Shown: in pieces, positions 9,245-18,500 of the stretch
How the letters are laid out: every line of letters starts with the position of its first letter
Numbering within the stretch: position 1 is the stretch's first letter
DNA from: Nostoc sp. WHI
GTDB lineage: Bacteria > Cyanobacteriota > Cyanobacteriia > Cyanobacteriales > Nostocaceae
Assembly: GCF_015714725.1 (NCBI RefSeq)
Contig: NZ_WBKM01000258.1
Coordinates: 1 to 64,000, forward strand
DNA: 64,000 bases
Direction: 5' to 3'
Made by a program: the position numbers and the translations under genes
Notes under the pieces: model-generated
Databases searched by the model: none
The model's input: the letters and a program-made list of their open reading frames with translations, nothing else
What the model was told of the DNA's origin: nothing

Positions 9245-10447
9245 TTAGACAGCAGGCTTGCACCAACTGCCCTTTGATGTCAAATCTCCCCAAGCGTAGC
9301 TTCCGGTGTGCCCCACCGTAGTTAATCCAAGTTTCAGAATATTGATACTGGCGTTTACGTCCCTATCTTCTACATAGTTACAGTGAGGACAAACATGAGT
9401 CCTTGTAGATAGAGACTTCTTAACCTTTTGACCACAGTTAGAACAATTTTGACTTGTATTGTGGGGAGGCACAGCAACCGTTACCTTCCCATATTTATGT
9501 CCAAAATACTCTAACCATTGACGAAAAGTTGACCAACCAGCATCAGATATTGATTTAGCTAGATGTCGGTTTTTAACCATGCCTTTCACATTCAAATCTT
9601 CATAGGCTACCAAATCGTTAGATTGGATGACGGAGTACGCTAATAAGATGCAATACTCTTTTCGCTGCCTACTTACTCTTAAATGCTTACGGGCATACCT
9701 AACTCTAGCTTTGTGATAGTTGGCTGATTGCGGCTTTTTATCTTTCTTCCGGGATTTGTCGTACTTCTTGGACTTTTTGCGATTAGCACGGTTCAACTGT
9801 TTCTCAGACTTGCGGTAAAACTGGGGCGATGGTTCAACGTTGCCTTTATTGTCAGCAATGAAATACTTTAATCCCAAGTCAATACCTACCACTTGACCAG
9901 TAGGTTGAGTAACAAAAGTTTGGTCAACGCTTATCGCAAATTGAGCGTAATACCCGTCAGCGCGACGCACTAAACGGACACGCTTAATCTGCTTAATGTC
10001 GTAGTGATTAAGATCGTAAGTCCCTTTTAACTTCAAGGTTCCTATACCTTTCTTGTCTGAAAAAGTTATGGCTTTGCGAGCAGTAGAAAGCTTCCATCCA
10101 GTTGTTTTATACTCTACTGAACGACAGTGTTTCTTAAACTTAGGAAACCCCTTTTTACCCTTGGCTTTCTTCTTACAGTTATCGTAAAACCTACTAATTG
10201 CACTCCATGCACGTTCTGCCGCAGATTGCCTAGCCATTGAATTGAGTTCGTCAGCGAAAGGGAACAAATCAGCAAGTACAGCGCAATATTTATTTAGGTC
10301 GTATTTACTCAAACCCTTAACATCCATCCACTGCCTTAAGCATTTATTCTGGATGAATTGAGATGTACGAATAGCGTCATCTATCGCCCTGTATTGCTTG
10401 TCTTTTCCTTTGACTTTAAACTCGTAAATTATCATCGGCTCGACCAA
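9245..10447 (-). CDS. tnpB: RNA-guided endonuclease TnpB (IS200/IS605 type)
   Basis: Transposon-encoded RuvC-like nuclease, the ancestor group of Cas12. Catalytic motifs look intact: RuvC-I GIDLGLKYF, RuvC-II VAYEDLNVKGM with its Glu, a CxxC...CxxC zinc ribbon (CSNCG / CPHCN), and RuvC-III DRDVNASINIL with its Asp. The frame opens at 10447, but the usual family opening MIIYEF begins four codons later (10435) and is the likelier start. No tnpA transposase is present, so this is a tnpB-only element that would need a transposase supplied elsewhere. The stop codon of the next minus-strand gene lies a few bases upstream, so the element inserted against that gene's 3' end. Confidence 0.92.
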   Translation of the reverse strand: MVEPMIIYEFKVKGKDKQYRAIDDAIRTSQFIQNKCLRQWMDVKGLSKYDLNKYCAVLADLFPFADELNSMARQSAAERAWSAISRFYDNCKKKAKGKKGFPKFKKHCRSVEYKTTGWKLSTARKAITFSDKKGIGTLKLKGTYDLNHYDIKQIKRVRLVRRADGYYAQFAISVDQTFVTQPTGQVVGIDLGLKYFIADNKGNVEPSPQFYRKSEKQLNRANRKKSKKYDKSRKKDKKPQSANYHKARVRYARKHLRVSRQRKEYCILLAYSVIQSNDLVAYEDLNVKGMVKNRHLAKSISDAGWSTFRQWLEYFGHKYGKVTVAVPPHNTSQNCSNCGQKVKKSLSTRTHVCPHCNYVEDRDVNASINILKLGLTTVGHTGSYAWGDLTSKGSWCKPAV

Positions 10448-10451
10448 CCAA

Positions 10452-10769
10452 CTACATTCTTAAGTTACCATAATTAGTATAACTAATAATTTTTGATGCG
10501 ATAATACCGATAAATACGGCAAGACCCAACGCTCTGCGAAAATAATTAACGCCTTGAAATAATTCCAGCCACGCCCAAGTAAACAATGAGCCATTTGCCA
10601 GTACATCTAGCACTGTATTGATTTTGCCAGTTGTAAAAATTAGAGCAAGTAAACTGGTTACTATCCAAACAATAAGCGGTAGGTTTGGCATCTGAGCTAA
10701 AACAATATTGCCATCGCTGTCACGGAAGGTTTTATCAACTAATGTATTTTGCATATTTGAAATTGCCAC
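10452..10769 (-). CDS. Small two-helix membrane protein, possibly cut at its C-terminus
   Basis: 105 residues with two or three hydrophobic stretches (about 30-46, LPLIVWIVTSLLALIFT, and 82-92). I do not recognise the family. Its stop codon lies about 17 bases from the likely tnpB start, so its last codons may be read from the inserted element rather than from the original gene. Comparing its C-terminus with homologues would show this. Confidence 0.55.
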   Translation of the reverse strand: MAISNMQNTLVDKTFRDSDGNIVLAQMPNLPLIVWIVTSLLALIFTTGKINTVLDVLANGSLFTWAWLELFQGVNYFRRALGLAVFIGIIASKIISYTNYGNLRM

Positions 10770-11352
10770 TTAGCTAAAAATTATTAACTTACAAAGATTA
10801 TCGATGGTCTATTGAAAATAGACTGACATTTACTTGTAAGTTATTTAATAGAATTAAAGCATTTAGGCAAATCTCTTTTCAAGCGTCTAATTGCATATAT
10901 GAGAGCGATAAAGCATATTCCTATATGACTATATTCAGAGGCATACTCACACGAAATACACCAAGCTATCTGTCGGGAGTCTGAGAGGTTGTTTGAAAAG
11001 TATTTTACTGTGATCTTAGGCACTTATTGATCCCCCCTAACCCCCCTTAAAAAGGGGGGAAACAGAATCAAAGTCCCCCTTTTTAAGGGGGATTTAGGAG
11101 GATCTAGAACGTTTTGATACCTAAAATAGGACTTTTAAAACATCCTCTGAATGGATTTGGAGCGATTACATCAAATTTCATCACCCTAATCAGGTATTAT
11201 AGTGCGGCTAAATCTTTGCTCTGGTGAGGTAATTACCATTATTTTTATCTAGTGCGACAGCTTAATGGAACTATGACAAATGTAGTGGAATGACATTTGT
11301 TTAAGAATACCTTTAAGTTAATTGGTATACAAAGCAGGTAGGGCTGACTTGA
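10770..11352. other. Gene-free spacer with one MITE
   Basis: 583 bases between the small membrane protein and the FMN reductase. Apart from the MITE at 10985-11147 I see no coding signal; short frames here are AT-rich and lack ribosome-binding sites. Confidence 0.6.
10985..11147. mobile_element. MITE, 163 bp, with IS5-like inverted ends and TGA target duplication
   Basis: Left end GAGGTTGTTTGAAAAG and right end CTTTTAAAACATCCTC are imperfect inverted repeats. They are flanked on both sides by TGA (10982-10984 and 11148-11150). The interior contains the C-rich palindrome cccccctaacccccctt ... aagggggatttaggagg. No transposase is encoded. The same ends bound the element at 43410-43595. Confidence 0.82.
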
Positions 11353-11940
11353 TTAGAAGGGGGTTCCTTTTTCTTTTCTTTGTCGTTGCAATGCTTCTTC
11401 GTACCACTCTAATTCATCCAAAAATTGACTGACTCTTTTCGTCAAAGCAACTTCTTGTGAACCACCTGCTTCAGAGAGAGAGTCCCCAATTTTGGAAATG
11501 GCAAAAATGCTTGAAATAGTAGGCATTCCCATCTCTGTCAGAAAAGCGCGTAACTGTATAGCTGCCCGCACTCCTCCAAAGCCACCAACTGAGTAGGAAA
11601 CAATACCAGCAGGACGGAAAAAGTATTCTTCTAAATAGTGATCCATTAGATTGCTCAACCCTGGCTGAATGGAATGGTTATACTCTCCGGCAACAACTAC
11701 GAAACCGTCTGCTGTTCGGATATGCTCTGCCAGTTCTTCCATCTTTGCAGGAGCCTGACCTTTGGCATATTCTTTATACATCCTGTCTAAGATGCCAAAG
11801 TCATACTCCTTTGCATCTGCAAAAATCACCTCATGGTTTCTTTGTTTGAGCTGGTCAATCATGAATCTAGCAGCTTTGATGCCCTGGCGATCGCTCCTGT
11901 AAGAACCGTAGAAGACTACTGTTTTGAAGCTCATAAGCAA
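11353..11940 (-). CDS. NADPH-dependent FMN reductase family protein
   Basis: Flavodoxin-fold quinone/FMN reductase of the ArsH/YieF-like group. It shows the N-terminal phosphate-binding segment FYGSYRSDRQG and the GEYNHSIQPGLSNLMDHY motif that holds FMN and the dimer partner. 195 residues as read from a TTG; the ATG of MSFKTVVFYG two codons in (11934) is the better start. It is a single gene. A role in supplying reduced flavin to the flavin halogenases 11 kb away is possible but rests only on chemistry, not on position. Confidence 0.88.
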   Translation of the reverse strand: MLMSFKTVVFYGSYRSDRQGIKAARFMIDQLKQRNHEVIFADAKEYDFGILDRMYKEYAKGQAPAKMEELAEHIRTADGFVVVAGEYNHSIQPGLSNLMDHYLEEYFFRPAGIVSYSVGGFGGVRAAIQLRAFLTEMGMPTISSIFAISKIGDSLSEAGGSQEVALTKRVSQFLDELEWYEEALQRQRKEKGTPF

Positions 11941-12055
11941 TAATTTTTAACAACTAAATAGTTCAAAGTCTAGCCACAAGCTGAAGTTAGCATCTTCTTC
12001 ATCAAGATTTCCAAATGTTCGATTAGCAAGAGGCTCACAACCACTATTGGCACAA

Positions 12056-12955
12056 CTACTTTCCTACCAGACCAGCCCTAGTTTTTGCAATACAACGCAG
12101 TTTTCTTAACTTGTCACGAATGAGCATCAAACCGCTAAAGGTTATAAAGCCTAACGTCATCGTCGGCTCAGGAACTGATTTGACTGGGGCAATGGATTTG
12201 TAGTTGTTGATTGAGAAAGATTGTTCTGGCTCAAGAACCAAATCCCACTGGAAAGCGTAAGCATTGTCACCAGTCAGAGGTTCGGAAAAATTTGCCAGGG
12301 TGGTGGTAACATCATCTTCCAATGCATCTAGGATGTTAGGAAAAGGAGACACCTGATAGTAGTTCGCTACTGGGTTAATCACTTCGGTTGCAAAAGTAAA
12401 ATTATCCAACTGCGTGGCTATACTACTAGCTATTTTTGTTGTGTCCTGCTCACCATTTTCAGTGAGGTCAAAGTCAGTGTAGTTAAAGAAGTGAAAGTCT
12501 AACTGATTAGAGCCAGTGTTTTTAATCGTGATATTCTCGAATAAGCTAGATATGCCACTGCCCTGTGCGCCACCATCCAACCTCAAGTTGAGCGCAATAT
12601 GAAAGTCAATACCTGCGTAGGTAACGGAGAACTGGTTGTCAGCTGGTTGAGCTTGATCGAGGTCAATCAAATTAAGAGTACTAATAGAATTTTCTCTGCC
12701 TTCGCTGCCAATACGATACCAGAATTGGTTCTGGAATAATTGATTTACATCGTCAACAGTCCAGAAGAGAAGGCCATTATTTGAGGGAATATTTGAGAAA
12801 TCAGGGTCAAATGCAGCGATTGAGTTGTCATCACTCAAAGCTAACACAGCGGATTTAGCTGGTCGATCTGTGATTACCAAACTGGTCAAAATGATGGCGG
12901 CAGTCACCACAGACCTAAAATGTATTTCTGGAAAATTAAAGTGTTTTCTCAACAT
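12056..12955 (-). CDS. PEP-CTERM exosortase-substrate protein
   Basis: Secreted protein of 299 residues. It has an N-terminal hydrophobic signal (about 15-35), a beta-rich middle with Asn/Asp-rich strands, and a C-terminal sorting tail. The tail has VPEP at about 261-264, a hydrophobic helix (LGFITFSGLMLI) and a basic end (RDKLRKLR). Such tails are processed by exosortase (EpsH family) and the protein is displayed or released outside. An extra 16 residues or so beyond the basic cluster is unusual for the family. It is not closely similar to the two PEP-CTERM proteins at 36-39 kb. Confidence 0.82.
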   Translation of the reverse strand: MLRKHFNFPEIHFRSVVTAAIILTSLVITDRPAKSAVLALSDDNSIAAFDPDFSNIPSNNGLLFWTVDDVNQLFQNQFWYRIGSEGRENSISTLNLIDLDQAQPADNQFSVTYAGIDFHIALNLRLDGGAQGSGISSLFENITIKNTGSNQLDFHFFNYTDFDLTENGEQDTTKIASSIATQLDNFTFATEVINPVANYYQVSPFPNILDALEDDVTTTLANFSEPLTGDNAYAFQWDLVLEPEQSFSINNYKSIAPVKSVPEPTMTLGFITFSGLMLIRDKLRKLRCIAKTRAGLVGK

Positions 12956-13832
12956 ATAGAACCTATTGATAATTTGACAAGCAAAGAAGATAAAATAGTG
13001 CTTGCGATAGTATCGCTTTTAAAGCAACGCGCTACATTGAAGAGGAGCGTCCCCTTTTGGCGCTTCCAAAAGTGGATGCTCCATTGGACTGTAGCAAAAT
13101 TTAGTACCCCTAAGCAATGTGAGCGATCAAGTGACTTAATACCTTTAATGACTTGTGGAGTTGTAGTTAGCTCGTGAGATAGTGACTAATAATCCTTTAC
13201 TTTAATAAAAATCTCTGGGTAAATTGACCTCCGGACGAGTCGCTCAAGCTATGGGAGGAGTTTTCGCAGCGATTGGTACTCCTGCTCAACCACCCAAACC
13301 TCGCGGAAAGTCCCCAGGCTGGACACCAGGAAAACCGCGTTTACGTAAAAACCACTTTCCAATACTCTTGTGCGCTAGATTTTGCTCTTTGATGGAAATG
13401 ACTGAGGTGATGATTTTCATTTTTTAAGGTAGGCAGCTTTGCTACGTAAATCCTGCATTTGAGGTTATTACTTGCTACAAAAGAGAAGAACTGCTGGAAC
13501 ATCCTGATTTTTGCTTACAGGTTACGATAAAAAATTACAAAAAACTACAAACTGGTCAGTAAGCGCTGGACTGTAGCCGCCTCACAATACCAGGAAATTA
13601 AGATTGTGACTAAAACGGCGATCTTCGCTGGCTAAACTACGATTTTTCCCAAAAAAAAGAACTTTCCGTAAAACTAACGAAAGGAACTGATTAATATATA
13701 GACATGGCAGTTCAAGCCCAGAACACCTAACTTTTGCCTGTATCATGACTGCACAAGTGCAATTAGTGGTGACATATAACGCTGTGTCAATTAAAGCCAC
13801 CATTATTAATTGCAATATTTTCGGAGGAGACG
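12956..13832. other. Spacer with a decayed transposase, no intact gene
   Basis: About 880 bases. It holds the transposase remnant at 13211-13430 and otherwise only short open frames without ribosome-binding sites or recognisable protein sequence. The last about 30 bases include the GGAGGAG ribosome-binding site of the next gene. Confidence 0.6.
13211..13430 (+). pseudogene. C-terminal remnant of an insertion-sequence transposase
   Basis: The frame starts after in-frame stops and reads LTSGRVAQAMGGVFAAIGTP, followed by AQPPKPRGKSPGWTPGKPRL. This matches the C-terminal end of a family of cyanobacterial DDE transposases (GRVAQALGG...PAQPPKPRGKSPG pattern, as I recall it). After about residue 52 the frame loses similarity. 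No catalytic part remains. Confidence 0.72.
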
Positions 13833-14633
13833 GTGAAAAAAATTCTGGTTATTGAAGATACAGCCTCAACCCGAAACCTTTTTCTAGAAGGTATTAAGGC
13901 TAAAGGTTTCTACACTATAGGTGCTGAAAACGGTCTTATCGGCGTCCAGCAAGCACACAAAGAGTTACCCGATTTGATAATCAGCGAAATTATGATACCA
14001 AAACTCAATGGTTACGGCGTTATAACCACGCTACGCCAAAATCCTCCCACAGCAACTATCCCCTTTATTTTTGTCACTGCCAAAATGACTCGGACTGACA
14101 TCCGCAAAGGAATGGAAATGGGAGCGGATGACTATCTCACTAAGCCCTGTACCGTACAGGAATTATTGAGCGCAATAAGAGCCTGCTTGGAAAAACGAGT
14201 CTTGCTCCAAAAGTCGTATGCTGCACAGTCCGAGTCACTCTTAAAATCACCCGAAACTGAGACTAAGACACCGACTACACCTCAATTGATTTTTCCGTCC
14301 AACCCCCAGTTGAAAAAAGTCTTTCATTTTATTGAGGCTAATTATCACCAACAAATTACTCTCAACGACGTAGCCCTGGCAATTGGTTATTGCCCTACTT
14401 ACCTCTCTAAACTGGTGCGACATCAAACTGGACAAACTCTGCAAAGTTGGATTATTCAGCGCCGAATGGTAGCAGCACGTTCCTTACTGGTAGAAACTTC
14501 AGAAACAGTGGAGCAGATTGCTGCATTGGTGGGCTATCAGTGTATGGTTCATTTCTTCCGCCAGTTTCGCCAATATCATGGGACAACTCCCCAAGCCTGG
14601 AGAAAGGCGCATTGCAATACCTGTATTCAGTAG
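13833..14633 (+). CDS. Response-regulator receiver plus AraC-type transcription factor
   Basis: Residues about 3-120 form a receiver domain (KKILVIEDTAS start, VTAKMT and KPCT switch residues). Residues about 165-262 form a double HTH of the AraC/XylS family (LNDVALAIGYCPTYLSKLVR; VEQIAALVGYQCMVHFFRQF). The phosphoacceptor position in IISEIMIPKLNG is Glu52 rather than Asp, which may mimic the phosphorylated state or end phosphorylation control. It starts with GTG, 5-6 bases after GGAGGAG. It stands immediately upstream of the polyketide region on the same strand and is the obvious candidate for its regulator. No histidine kinase lies beside it. Confidence 0.9.
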   Translation: MKKILVIEDTASTRNLFLEGIKAKGFYTIGAENGLIGVQQAHKELPDLIISEIMIPKLNGYGVITTLRQNPPTATIPFIFVTAKMTRTDIRKGMEMGADDYLTKPCTVQELLSAIRACLEKRVLLQKSYAAQSESLLKSPETETKTPTTPQLIFPSNPQLKKVFHFIEANYHQQITLNDVALAIGYCPTYLSKLVRHQTGQTLQSWIIQRRMVAARSLLVETSETVEQIAALVGYQCMVHFFRQFRQYHGTTPQAWRKAHCNTCIQ

Positions 14634-14634
14634 A

Positions 14635-15375
14635 TAGATCACAAAGTTTTTTATAAGTCTCGCCACATGGACATTCCAGGACATTAATTCCTTGTTCACG
14701 AGGGCTGAAAACCTTCTTTTTACATTAGTTACTGAAAGTTTGTGAGCTACTGAAAGTAGGACAATAATTGTTAGTTTTTTCACCAAATTAGTTATTGTCT
14801 ATCACTCTGAAATCTTTTAAACTTTGAGAAGACATAATGAGCATGTCAGTAAATCACAAAATTTTTTATAAGTCTTGCCATATGGACATTCTAGAAAAAC
14901 GCGAGGACATTAAGAAAGCACGTTTTAATCAAGATTTCAGCTGATACCATTGGTGGTCTTAAAGCGATCGCTTCGCTATTAGAGGAGTGCTATTTACCTC
15001 CTTATTCACGAGGGCTGAAAACCTTATTTTTATATTAGTTCCTGAAACTTTGTGAGCTACTGAAAGTAGGACAATAATTGTTAGTTTTTTCACCAAATTA
15101 GTTATTGTCTATCACTCTTAAATCTTTTAAACTTTGAGAAGATAATGATCATGTTAGTAAATCACAAAGTTTTTTAGAAGTCTTGCCATATGGACATTCC
15201 AGAAAAACGCGAGGACATTAAGAAAGCACGTTTTAATCAAGATTTCAGCCGATACCATTGGTGGCTTTCAAGCGATCGCTTCGCTATTAGAGGAGTGCTA
15301 TTTCCCTCCTTATTCACGAGGGCTGTAACCCTTATTTTTATGTTGGTTCCTGAAAGTTTGTAATCTACTGAATGT
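14635..15375 (+). repeat. Three tandem copies of a 0.2-0.3 kb unit
   Basis: Copy A (about 14635-14850), copy B (about 14851-15158) and copy C (about 15159-15375) share long near-identical stretches such as tcacaaagttttttataagt, ggacaataattgttagtttt and tcaccaaattagttattgtc. B to C has a period of 308 bases. Copy A lacks about 90 internal bases between the gacatt segment and the ctccttattcacg segment. Copy C loses the last third. Confidence 0.92.
15190..15363 (+). CDS. Possible 57-residue peptide inside repeat copy C
   Basis: Open frame MDIPEKREDIKKARFNQD... ending ...LVPESL. The same frame is broken in copy B by CGA to TGA at 14942-14944 and in copy A by the internal deletion. It has a charged N-terminus, a HWW motif and a hydrophobic C-terminal third. 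There is no clear ribosome-binding site. It may be the N-terminal relic of a gene that was duplicated and lost, or a real small protein. I do not recognise it. Confidence 0.3.
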   Translation: MDIPEKREDIKKARFNQDFSRYHWWLSSDRFAIRGVLFPSLFTRAVTLIFMLVPESL

Positions 15376-15544
15376 GCCTTACTTGCCCACATCAAAGAAT
15401 AAATTCCTATTCTCCTATCCTTGATACCAAGTCAGAAAAGCACGAAATAGCCTGAAAGTTTACTGGTTCCTTAAGCCTTACTGGGTAATACTTTTAGACT
15501 CAAAAATCTGTTATTTTCAAAAATCATTTTCGCTTATCTTAATC

Positions 15545-18500
15545 ATGGACATACGTATCAAAGCATCTGCTCCTGCTATTGCAGTTATTGGAATGGGGTG
15601 TTGGTATCCCAACGCACGAAATTTACAACAACTGTGGGAAAATATACTCGCTCGGCGGCAACAGTTTCGGCGAACACCAGATCAGCGGTTGCCCCTTTCC
15701 GATTATTACGATCCAGATTCCACAGTGCCAGACAAAACCTATGGAAGCCGTATGGCTGTCATTGATGGATTTGAGTTTGACTGGGTCAGTAAGCGAATTC
15801 CTAAAACAGTTGTAGAGACCGCAGATATTGCTCACTGGGTGGCCTTAGAAGTCGCACTACAGGCTTTAGAAGATTCTGGCTACACACGTACAAACATTCC
15901 CACTGAACGTACTGGTGTGTTAGTTGGAAACACGATGACAGGAGAGTTTTCGCGATCCACCAACCTGCGACTGCGTTGGCCCTATGTCAAACGTGCATTA
16001 ATTGCAGCAGCAGAGGCAAAGAGCCTTCCACCACAACTTATAACCTCCTTAACGGAAACTATGGAGGAGTATTATAAGTCTGTGTTCTCACCAATTACCG
16101 AGGACACGCTTTCAGGTAACCTTTCCAACACGATCGCAGGCAGAATTTGCAACTTCTTTAACTTCCACGGTGGTGGTTACACAGTGGATGGTGCCTGCTC
16201 TTCTTCACTAATTGCCGTGGCTAACGCTGCTACCGCTTTGACCAATGGTGATTTAGACCTTGCCTTTGCCGGTGGCGTAGATATCAGCCTGGACACTTTT
16301 GAACTGATTGGTTTTGCTAAGACTGGTGCCTTGACTAACCAAGATATGACAGTTTACGACCGAAAAGCCAGTGGCTTCATACCGGGTGAAGGGTGCGGTT
16401 TTGTAGTTCTAAAGCGTTTAGAGGATGCTCGCGCTGATGGTAACTATGTCTATGCAGTGTTGAATGGATGGGGAATATCGTCTGATGGAAAAGGCGGACT
16501 CACAGCGCCTAGCAGCGAAGGACAAGCTGGGGCGTTGCGCCGTGCGTATGACCGAGCCGATTACAGCCCCCATACCGTTGATTTCATTGAGGGGCATGGC
16601 ACTGGTACATTTGTCGGCGATCGCGTAGAACTCGAAGGTATTGCCCTGGCAATGAATTCTTACGGTGAGGCAGCTCCTCGTTCGTGTGGTGTCACCTCCT
16701 TCAAATCCATAGTCGGTCATACCAAAGCGGCGGCGGGTGTTGGGGCTTTAATTAAGGCAGTTATGGCGGTAAACCGCCGTATTCTGCCACCGTTGGCTGG
16801 CTGCAAGGAACCGAACGCAGTATTTAAGAGTTCCGCCCACTGTCTTTACCCAATTCTTCAAGGAGAAGTTCGGAGCCAAAATGAGAGCCTGCGTGCAGGA
16901 GTTACCAGTGCCGGATTCGGTGGCATTAATTGTCACGTGACCCTTGAATCTGGCGATGCTCCAGCGGTTCATCTTCAACCATCTATTGAGGAGCGGTCTT
17001 TGCTGGTTTCCAGTCAGGAGACGGAAATATTCGTACTCTCTGCCGCATCTATTTCTGATTTGCTTAGACGCACATGGGCTGTGAGGAAGACGGCAGAAGG
17101 GTTGAGCGTAGGCGAACTAATTGATCTTGCAGCACACCTGACCCGCGAACTAGAACCGCAACTACGCATTCGGGCAACAGTAATCGCGGGTACGCCTGAG
17201 CAGTTGATTGAAAGTCTCAATATTTTAGAAAAATTGTTGCGTGAAACACCCCCTTCTGAAGGACAGGTAGTTATCAGCCCAAACAAAGAAGTCTGGCTTG
17301 GAAATGCCGTTCGACAGAACCGAGTAGGCTTTTTGTTCCCCGGTCAGGGTTCCCAGCGATTAAATATGGCGCGATCGCTTGTAGAGCGCTATAACTGGGC
17401 ACAAGAACTGGTGGAACAGACTGATACCTGGCTGCGCGATGTCGGAGTCCAAGGGGTGCGAGAATCTATTTATGTCCCACTCGACCGCGCTATCAATGAG
17501 GAGCAGGTTGCGGAATGGTCAAGAAAACTTGCACAAACTGAAGTGGCTCAACCAGCCATCTGCCTGAATTCGCTGCTTTGGATGCGTTACCTGGATCGTC
17601 TCGGCGTTAAGCCTGTTGCAGTAGGTGGTCACAGCCTTGGAGAGCTTAGTGCTTTTCACGCCGCAGGTGCCTTTGACGAGAAGACTCTCCTGTGTCTAGC
17701 TGCGGTTCGAGGACAGGCCATGTCCGTACCTGTAAACGGCAATAATGGCCCTGGCGCTATGGCAAGTCTAACTTGTTCCCGGCAGACAGCCGAGGCACTA
17801 TTGGAACGAGTTAGTGGCTACGCTGTTCTGGCAAACATCAATAGTCCACAGCAGATGGTGATCTCTGGTAAGCAGACGAGTGTGGAGCAGGTCATGGAGC
17901 TGGCTACAACCGAAGGGATCCGAACAGTTCAGCTTCCGGTTTCCAATGGCTTTCATTCTCAACTGGTTTCGGCTGCGGCTGAACGACTAGGTCAACACGA
18001 ACTGATGCCAGATACGCTTGAGAAGATGACCGTACCGCTATTCTCAAGTGTGGACGGACGCCAACCATTATTGGGGCTACCATTGCGGGAGTATTTTGCC
18101 AATCAAGTCCTCGCGCAAGTTGATTTTGTCTCTTTAGTGAAAACGCTGGTGCAGACCTGTGATGTGCTTATAGAGGTAGGTCCTGGGAAAGTTCTCTCTG
18201 GTCTAGTCAATGACATTGTTGGTCCAAACGGACCACATTGTTTCCCTGTGGAATCAAAACCGGGGCTTGACAAGGATCTGAACACTATGCTGTCCGCTCT
18301 ATTTGTCTATGGCGGTGAAATTAACTGGGAAACTCTTTACGAGAACCGTCTTGTCCACCCCTTTGTTTTAGCATCAGAACGCGCATTCATTGTTAATCCT
18401 TTAGAAAGACCGTTCCAAGTATCAACAGTAAACACATCTCCCACCCCACAGGTATCTGAGTTTGCGCTTCACTCTTCTGTACTTACTCAACAGAGCCAAG

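Larger units (their letters stand above)
14634..15544. other. Long regulatory spacer upstream of the polyketide synthase
   Basis: 911 bases that are almost entirely a three-copy tandem repeat (see next entry). These are followed by about 150 bases of unique AT-rich sequence ending at the PKS start. No good Shine-Dalgarno is visible directly before ATG 15545. The promoter of the cluster must lie here or in the repeat. Confidence 0.7.

Noticed and set aside
12920-13177. 85-codon frame overlapping the start of the PEP-CTERM gene
   Set aside because: No ribosome-binding site, no family match and overlap with a supported gene.
13582-13815. 77-codon minus-strand frame before the regulator
   Set aside because: Overlaps the probable promoter region of the regulator and has no protein-like composition.
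14499-14786. 95-codon minus-strand frame over the end of the regulator gene and repeat copy A
   Set aside because: Antisense to a well-supported gene; sequence shows no recognised features.
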